NCBI GenBank assembly: GCA_029945985.1
Contig: JAQSDP010000008.1
Coordinates: 1-9,057 of the forward strand
Origin: a bacterium
Lineage (GTDB): Bacteria; Acidobacteriota; Blastocatellia; Pyrinomonadales; Pyrinomonadaceae
Reading direction: 5' to 3'
Length of the DNA: 9,057 nucleotides
Part shown: piece after piece, positions 6,012 to 9,057 of the stretch
Position numbering within the stretch: position 1 is the stretch's first letter
Layout of the letters: each line of letters opens with the position of its first letter
Notes under the pieces: model-generated
Told to the model about the DNA's origin: nothing
The model's input: only the letters and a program-made list of their open reading frames with translations
The model's database searches: none
Translations under genes and position numbers: made by a program

Positions 6012-6740
6012 TTGGAAACACTACTAGTGATCATCGCTGCGATCTTCGTCGTTGCATTGCTTTACTCGTCGGTAGGGCACGGCGGAGCGTCAGGTTATTT
6101 GGCAGTGATGGCATTTCTATCCGTCGCTCCGACAGTAACGCGTCCTACTGCTTTGGTCCTGAATGTGTTCGTCGCGTCGATCGGGGCAATTCAGTTTTAC
6201 CGGGCCGGGTATTTCTCATGGAAACTGTTTTGGCCCTTTGCGGTTACGTCGATCCCCTTTGCATTTCTTGGGGGCATGATCACGCTTCCGATCAGTGTTT
6301 ACCGGATCCTGCTGGGACTCGTGCTGCTTTTCGCCGCCTTTCGACTCGCCTGGAGTTTTTCACGGGATGCCGATCCGGTCACGCCGAAGATCTGGATCGC
6401 CCTGATTTGCGGAGCGGCGATGGGATTGCTATCAGGATTGGTCGGCGTAGGCGGGGGCATCTTTCTAACGCCGCTCCTACTTCTGATGAATTGGTCAGAA
6501 ACCAAGACGGCTGCCGGGATATCGGCATTGTTCATCTTGGTCAACTCCGCGGCCGGCTTGCTGGGAAACTATCGGCAGGTCAGTGTACTGCCCGCCGATG
6601 TTTGGTTCTGGATCACCGCGGCTATCGCGGGCGGAATCGTCGGATCGCTGCTCGGTTCGCGTAAGTTTGAATCGCTTATGCTGCGGCGTGTACTGGCCGC
6701 CGTCTTGCTGTTTGCGGCTGTAAAACTTATCTTCGTCTAG
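6012..6740 (+). CDS. TauE/SafE-family (TSUP) membrane permease
   Basis: A 242-residue, very hydrophobic protein with about eight predicted membrane helices. It shows the internal duplication of the TauE/SafE (TSUP, formerly DUF81) family: a glycine-rich motif GHGGASGYL (22-30) in the first half and GLVGVGGGIFLTP (142-154) at the matching place in the second. Members export or import sulfite, sulfoacetate or other small organic sulfur compounds; the substrate here cannot be read from sequence. The first-half SVGHGGASGY form is typical of a subgroup annotated simply as sulfite exporter TauE/SafE family. The start is TTG at 6012, one base after the preceding stop; GTG at 6027 is an alternative. 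No strong ribosome binding site is visible, so translation probably depends on coupling to the upstream small gene. Nothing else in the operon points to sulfur metabolism. Confidence 0.88.
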   Translation: METLLVIIAAIFVVALLYSSVGHGGASGYLAVMAFLSVAPTVTRPTALVLNVFVASIGAIQFYRAGYFSWKLFWPFAVTSIPFAFLGGMITLPISVYRILLGLVLLFAAFRLAWSFSRDADPVTPKIWIALICGAAMGLLSGLVGVGGGIFLTPLLLLMNWSETKTAAGISALFILVNSAAGLLGNYRQVSVLPADVWFWITAAIAGGIVGSLLGSRKFESLMLRRVLAAVLLFAAVKLIFV

Positions 6741-6759
6741 GTACAAAATCGCCGTTTCC

Positions 6760-6775
6760 CGCATCAAACGATGCG
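6760..6775. repeat. Small hairpin between permease and VWA genes
   Basis: CGCATC and GATGCG flank an AAAC loop, six base pairs. It lies in the only gap of the operon (49 bases) and has no T-tract, so it may attenuate or stabilise the transcript rather than end it. It stands 14 bases before the ATG at 6790, close enough to influence initiation of the VWA gene. Confidence 0.35.
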
Positions 6776-6789
6776 AGAACTCGATATCA

Positions 6790-7836
6790 ATGAAGTCCGC
6801 CTTGTTCATTCTCCTAATCTCCGCGATGACTGTGTTGCCCCAGTCGGGGCGTGTGAAGCCTGCTGAATCGCCGACTCCGAAACCGAAGGGAAGTTCACCG
6901 ATTGTTTATTCCCCGACCCACAGCGATCGGCCGCGGGTCGCGGACCCGACCCCTTCGCCGCGCAGCGAAGATGCAGAGATCACTGTCGATTCAACGCTCG
7001 TCCCGATCCCCGTCACGGTGATCGATACAAACGGACGAGCTGTAACTAACCTTAAACTAAAGGATTTCGACCTTAAGATCGATGGAAAATCTGCTGAGAT
7101 AGGCGAGGTATCGAGATCCGAAACTCCTGTACGCCTCGCTATGCTCTTCGATAATTCATCGAGCGTCGTGATCGCCCGCGAGTTTGAGAAGGACGCGGCT
7201 CTTAAGTTCTTTAGACGTGTGATCCGGCCCGAGAAGGACCTGGCTGCTTTGTTCAGCGTCTCAACGGTGACCAGGCTCGAACAGCCCTTTACCGCGGAGA
7301 TCTCGTCTCTCACACGAGCGATCGAGCTATTCGCCGAGCCGACCGGAGCGACGGCATTGCTGGATGGTATGATCCAAGCTGCCGATTATCTGGCCGCCGT
7401 TCCCGGTCGACGCGTGATCGTTATAGTTTCTGACGGCGATGATACGGCGAGCGACTCAACCTTGGAGCAAGCGCTGCGGGCCCTCCAGCTTTCGAACGTC
7501 CAGGTCTATGTCGTTAAGACTACCGATTTCGAGAACTATAAACGCACGGGCTCGCGTCGCGGGAATGCTAATATTCGCCAGCTTGCGGCTGAGCGTCGCA
7601 TGATCGAATTTGCGAATCAGACAGGTGGGATGGTCCATTCGCCACTCGACGAACGCGAGCTCGACGAGGCCTTTCGGCAGATCATTGCAGCACTTTCGCA
7701 GCAGTACATTCTCAGCTACTATCCGGATGACATATTGACCGACCGCGGACAATTTCGAGAGATAACGCTCGCGGTCAAGGGCAATGCGGCACTCACAGTC
7801 CGCACGCGAAAAGGGTATTATGTCCCTAAGCTATGA
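6790..7836 (+). CDS. Exported VWFA-related acidobacterial protein
   Basis: A 348-residue protein with an N-terminal signal-like segment (MKSALFILLISAMTVLPQSG), then a proline/serine/threonine-rich linker (about 24-58) that should be extended. Residues 62-108 form a small beta-rich module (VTVIDTNGRAVTNLKLKDF, a pattern usual before the VWA domain in this family). The von Willebrand factor A domain runs from about 113 to 305 with a complete metal-ion-dependent adhesion site: D121-x-S123-x-S125, T188 and D215. A conserved C-terminal strand motif follows (ILSYYPD, 307-313, and VRTRKGYYVP, 337-346). This architecture is that of the 'VWFA-related Acidobacterial domain' family (TIGR03436), which is expanded in Acidobacteriota and has no defined function; metal-dependent protein binding outside the cytoplasmic membrane is the usual assumption. 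The ribosome binding site is weak (GAGAA). The stop overlaps the recombinase start by 4 nt. Confidence 0.93.
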   Translation: MKSALFILLISAMTVLPQSGRVKPAESPTPKPKGSSPIVYSPTHSDRPRVADPTPSPRSEDAEITVDSTLVPIPVTVIDTNGRAVTNLKLKDFDLKIDGKSAEIGEVSRSETPVRLAMLFDNSSSVVIAREFEKDAALKFFRRVIRPEKDLAALFSVSTVTRLEQPFTAEISSLTRAIELFAEPTGATALLDGMIQAADYLAAVPGRRVIVIVSDGDDTASDSTLEQALRALQLSNVQVYVVKTTDFENYKRTGSRRGNANIRQLAAERRMIEFANQTGGMVHSPLDERELDEAFRQIIAALSQQYILSYYPDDILTDRGQFREITLAVKGNAALTVRTRKGYYVPKL

Positions 7837-8750
7837 GCTTCCAGGCTTCCCTTACCGAATTTCTCCAGCACCTCAAATACGAGCGCAATCTTAGCGGTCA
7901 TACGCTCCGCAATTACGAATCGGATCTCGAGCAGTTCAGGCAGTTTCTCTTTTCGATCGAGAAACGAGACGATTTTCCTGTTAAACAGATCGACAGATTG
8001 ACGATCCGCGAATGGATGGCGAGGCTTCATGCGGCGGGGCTTAAGAAGGCTTCGATCGCAAGGAAGCTCGCGTCATTACGCACCCTCTTTCAATTCCTGA
8101 TCCGCGAGGGCAAGCTTGAATCGAACCCCGCAAAGATGGTTGCCACGCCTAAGATCGAGCGCAAACTACCGACGCATCTTTCGATGGAAGACGCGGTCCG
8201 GTTTATTGAGACTCCGGATCTGTCGACCGATCTCGGTCGGCGTGATAGAGCGATACTCGAGTTTCTGTATGCGACCGGCATCCGCGTTGGCGAGCTGGTC
8301 AGCATCAATCTCACGGACATTGACTATCAGGAGCGAACAGCGCGGGTCTTCGGCAAGAGGCGAAAGGAACGGATCGTGCCGTTTCACAACGAAGCGCTGC
8401 AGGCTCTCATGCTATATCTTGACAGCACTCGGCCGCTGTTTCTGGCTAATGCACCGCTTGCTGATCGTGATGACAAGGCATGTTTTCTAAATTATCAGGG
8501 CACGCGGATCACGACTCGCAGCGTCGGGCGGATGATCGATAAATACATCAAGCTCTGTGCCGACGTCCACAAGATCTCGCCGCACTCGCTTCGGCATACG
8601 TTCGCCACACATCTGCTCGATTCCGGAGCAGACCTACGGGACATCCAGGAACTCCTCGGCCATGCCCGGCTTTCGACCACTCAGATCTACACTCAGGTCT
8701 CGATGGAAAAGATGATCGACGTATATTCCAAAGCACACCCAAAAGCGTAA
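7833..8750 (+). CDS. xerC: XerC-type tyrosine recombinase
   Basis: A 305-residue tyrosine site-specific recombinase. XerC with XerD resolves chromosome dimers at the dif site near the terminus. The N-terminal SAM-like core-binding domain (about 2-90) contains YERNLSGHTLRNYESDLEQF; the catalytic domain follows (about 112-295). All six catalytic residues are seen: R151 (GIRVGEL), K175 (FGKRRKERIVPF), H251 and R254 (HSLRH), H277 (LGHARLSTTQIYT) and Y286. The C-terminus VYSKAHPKA is complete and family-like. The 'ERNLSGHTLRNY' and 'GKxRKERIVPF' forms favour XerC over XerD, but the two are hard to tell apart, and a single-Xer system is possible. Full conservation and length argue for a housekeeping recombinase, not a phage integrase. 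The ATG lies within the last codons of the VWA gene (ATGA overlap), implying coupled translation. trmFO and xerC are neighbours in Firmicutes too, which supports this assignment. Confidence 0.9.
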   Translation: MSFQASLTEFLQHLKYERNLSGHTLRNYESDLEQFRQFLFSIEKRDDFPVKQIDRLTIREWMARLHAAGLKKASIARKLASLRTLFQFLIREGKLESNPAKMVATPKIERKLPTHLSMEDAVRFIETPDLSTDLGRRDRAILEFLYATGIRVGELVSINLTDIDYQERTARVFGKRRKERIVPFHNEALQALMLYLDSTRPLFLANAPLADRDDKACFLNYQGTRITTRSVGRMIDKYIKLCADVHKISPHSLRHTFATHLLDSGADLRDIQELLGHARLSTTQIYTQVSMEKMIDVYSKAHPKA

Positions 8751-8860
8751 TTTGGGTGGTGACCAACTTTAAAATTTTAAATCCGGAATGCAGTATCTGA
8801 GCGGCCAGAGAGATGCGAATCTTCGAAGCTTCCGAGCGGTGTGGAACAGCAAAGTAGGAA
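8751..8860. other. Intergenic region after xerC
   Basis: No supported gene. A perfect 14-bp AT palindrome TTTAAAATTTTAAA (8768-8781) begins 17 bases after the xerC stop. It lacks a GC stem and a following T-tract, so it is not a standard terminator. A 33-codon frame (8788-8889) runs into the downstream palindrome and looks accidental. Confidence 0.5.
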
Positions 8861-8979
8861 TGTGGCACGTGCCACAAGTTGAAGGATGAAGGTAAAGGAT
8901 GAAGGATGAAGTGCCCTGAACATCGGATCTTTATCCTTTGTCCCTTATCCTTTATCCTTTCGATGTGGCACGTGCCACA
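8861..8979. repeat. Composite inverted repeat: two 16-bp palindromes flanking heptanucleotide repeats
   Basis: The outer parts are two identical palindromes TGTGGCACGTGCCACA (8861-8876 and 8964-8979; the second extends to 18 bp, 8963-8980). Between them are two blocks of 7-nt repeats in opposite orientation: (G/A)AAGGAT units at 8881-8911 (one unit is a base short) and TTTATCC-type units at 8930-8960 (four units). The blocks are complementary if G-T pairs are allowed, so the whole unit folds into one stem of about 50 bp with an 18-base loop (8912-8929). Heptamer tandem repeats recall the STRR sequences of filamentous cyanobacteria. No open reading frame or target-site duplication is evident. 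It may be a small non-autonomous repeat element and may also end the operon's transcript. Confidence 0.75.
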
Positions 8980-8999
8980 TTGATTTTTGGCCTGTGAGA

Positions 9000-9057
9000 A
9001 TGACGCGGAAGGAAGCTGAGACGGCTGAGCGGGCTGAGCAATTAGGAAACGTTGCAG
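9000..9057 (+). CDS. Possible N-terminus of a new gene, cut by the window
   Basis: From ATG 9000 the frame stays open to the window end: MTRKEAETAERAEQLGNVA, charged and helix-forming. A GTG at 8994 is in frame two codons earlier. The DNA contains three 9-base units beginning GCTGAG (9015, 9024, 9033), giving an Ala-Glu-x tripeptide repeat. There is no clear ribosome binding site (only GTGAGA nearby) and too little sequence to name a family. Confidence 0.25.
   Translation, partial: MTRKEAETAERAEQLGNVA

Noticed and set aside
8768..8781. AT palindrome TTTAAAATTTTAAA next to xerC considered as a dif site
   Set aside because: dif sites have two 11-bp Xer arms around a 6-bp centre with a recognisable partial dyad; the flanks here do not fit the consensus I know, and xerC is usually not beside dif.
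8788..8889. 33-codon frame after xerC that reads through the first 16-bp palindrome
   Set aside because: Short, without a ribosome binding site, and its last third is encoded by repeat sequence; most likely accidental.
8881..8960. Heptamer repeats considered as a CRISPR array
   Set aside because: The units are 7 nt, contiguous, without spacers, and arranged in two opposite orientations.

Overview
The window looks like chromosomal DNA of an Acidobacteriota member, most likely class Blastocatellia (Pyrinomonas-like). The main reason is the von Willebrand factor A protein at 6790-7836, which reads like the 'VWFA-related Acidobacterial domain' family (TIGR03436). The small 136-residue protein at 898-1308 resembles an unnamed family I associate with the same phylum. 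Base composition is moderately GC-rich throughout, and no rRNA, tRNA, CRISPR array or insertion-sequence transposase is visible. The taxonomic call is inference from protein style, not from a marker gene.

Layout. Left edge (1-566, +): the C-terminal end of a probable membrane glycosyltransferase with a TPR tail, cut by the window. 567-897: non-coding, with three compact hairpins. 898-1308 (-): the 136-aa uncharacterised protein, preceded by a good sigma70-type promoter that carries an inverted repeat in its spacer. 1381-1649: no convincing gene. 1650-4313 (-): an 887-aa PAS-GAF-PAS-GGDEF-EAL cyclic-di-GMP enzyme with all signature motifs intact, driven by a promoter whose -35/-10 spacer holds a perfect 7-1-7 palindrome. 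4521-8750 (+): a tight five-gene run of trmFO, a 46-aa one-helix membrane protein, a TauE/SafE-type permease, a secreted VWA protein and a XerC-type tyrosine recombinase. 8751-9057: an intergenic region with a roughly 120-bp inverted repeat made of two copies of a 16-bp palindrome and two blocks of heptanucleotide repeats, then perhaps the first codons of a new gene.

How the genes fit together. The plus-strand run is probably one transcript: trmFO and the small gene share a base (TAATG), the permease starts 1 nt after the small gene's stop, and the VWA and recombinase genes overlap by 4 nt (ATGA). Neighbouring trmFO and xerC is a known arrangement in Firmicutes (topA-trmFO-xerC-hslV-hslU-codY). 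Here three membrane or exported proteins lie between them, and no hslV follows within the window. The cyclic-di-GMP gene is divergent from this operon and appears separately controlled. No defence system, prophage or obvious novel machine is visible. The least ordinary signals are the two operator-in-spacer promoters, the 46-aa coupled membrane protein and the composite repeat after xerC.
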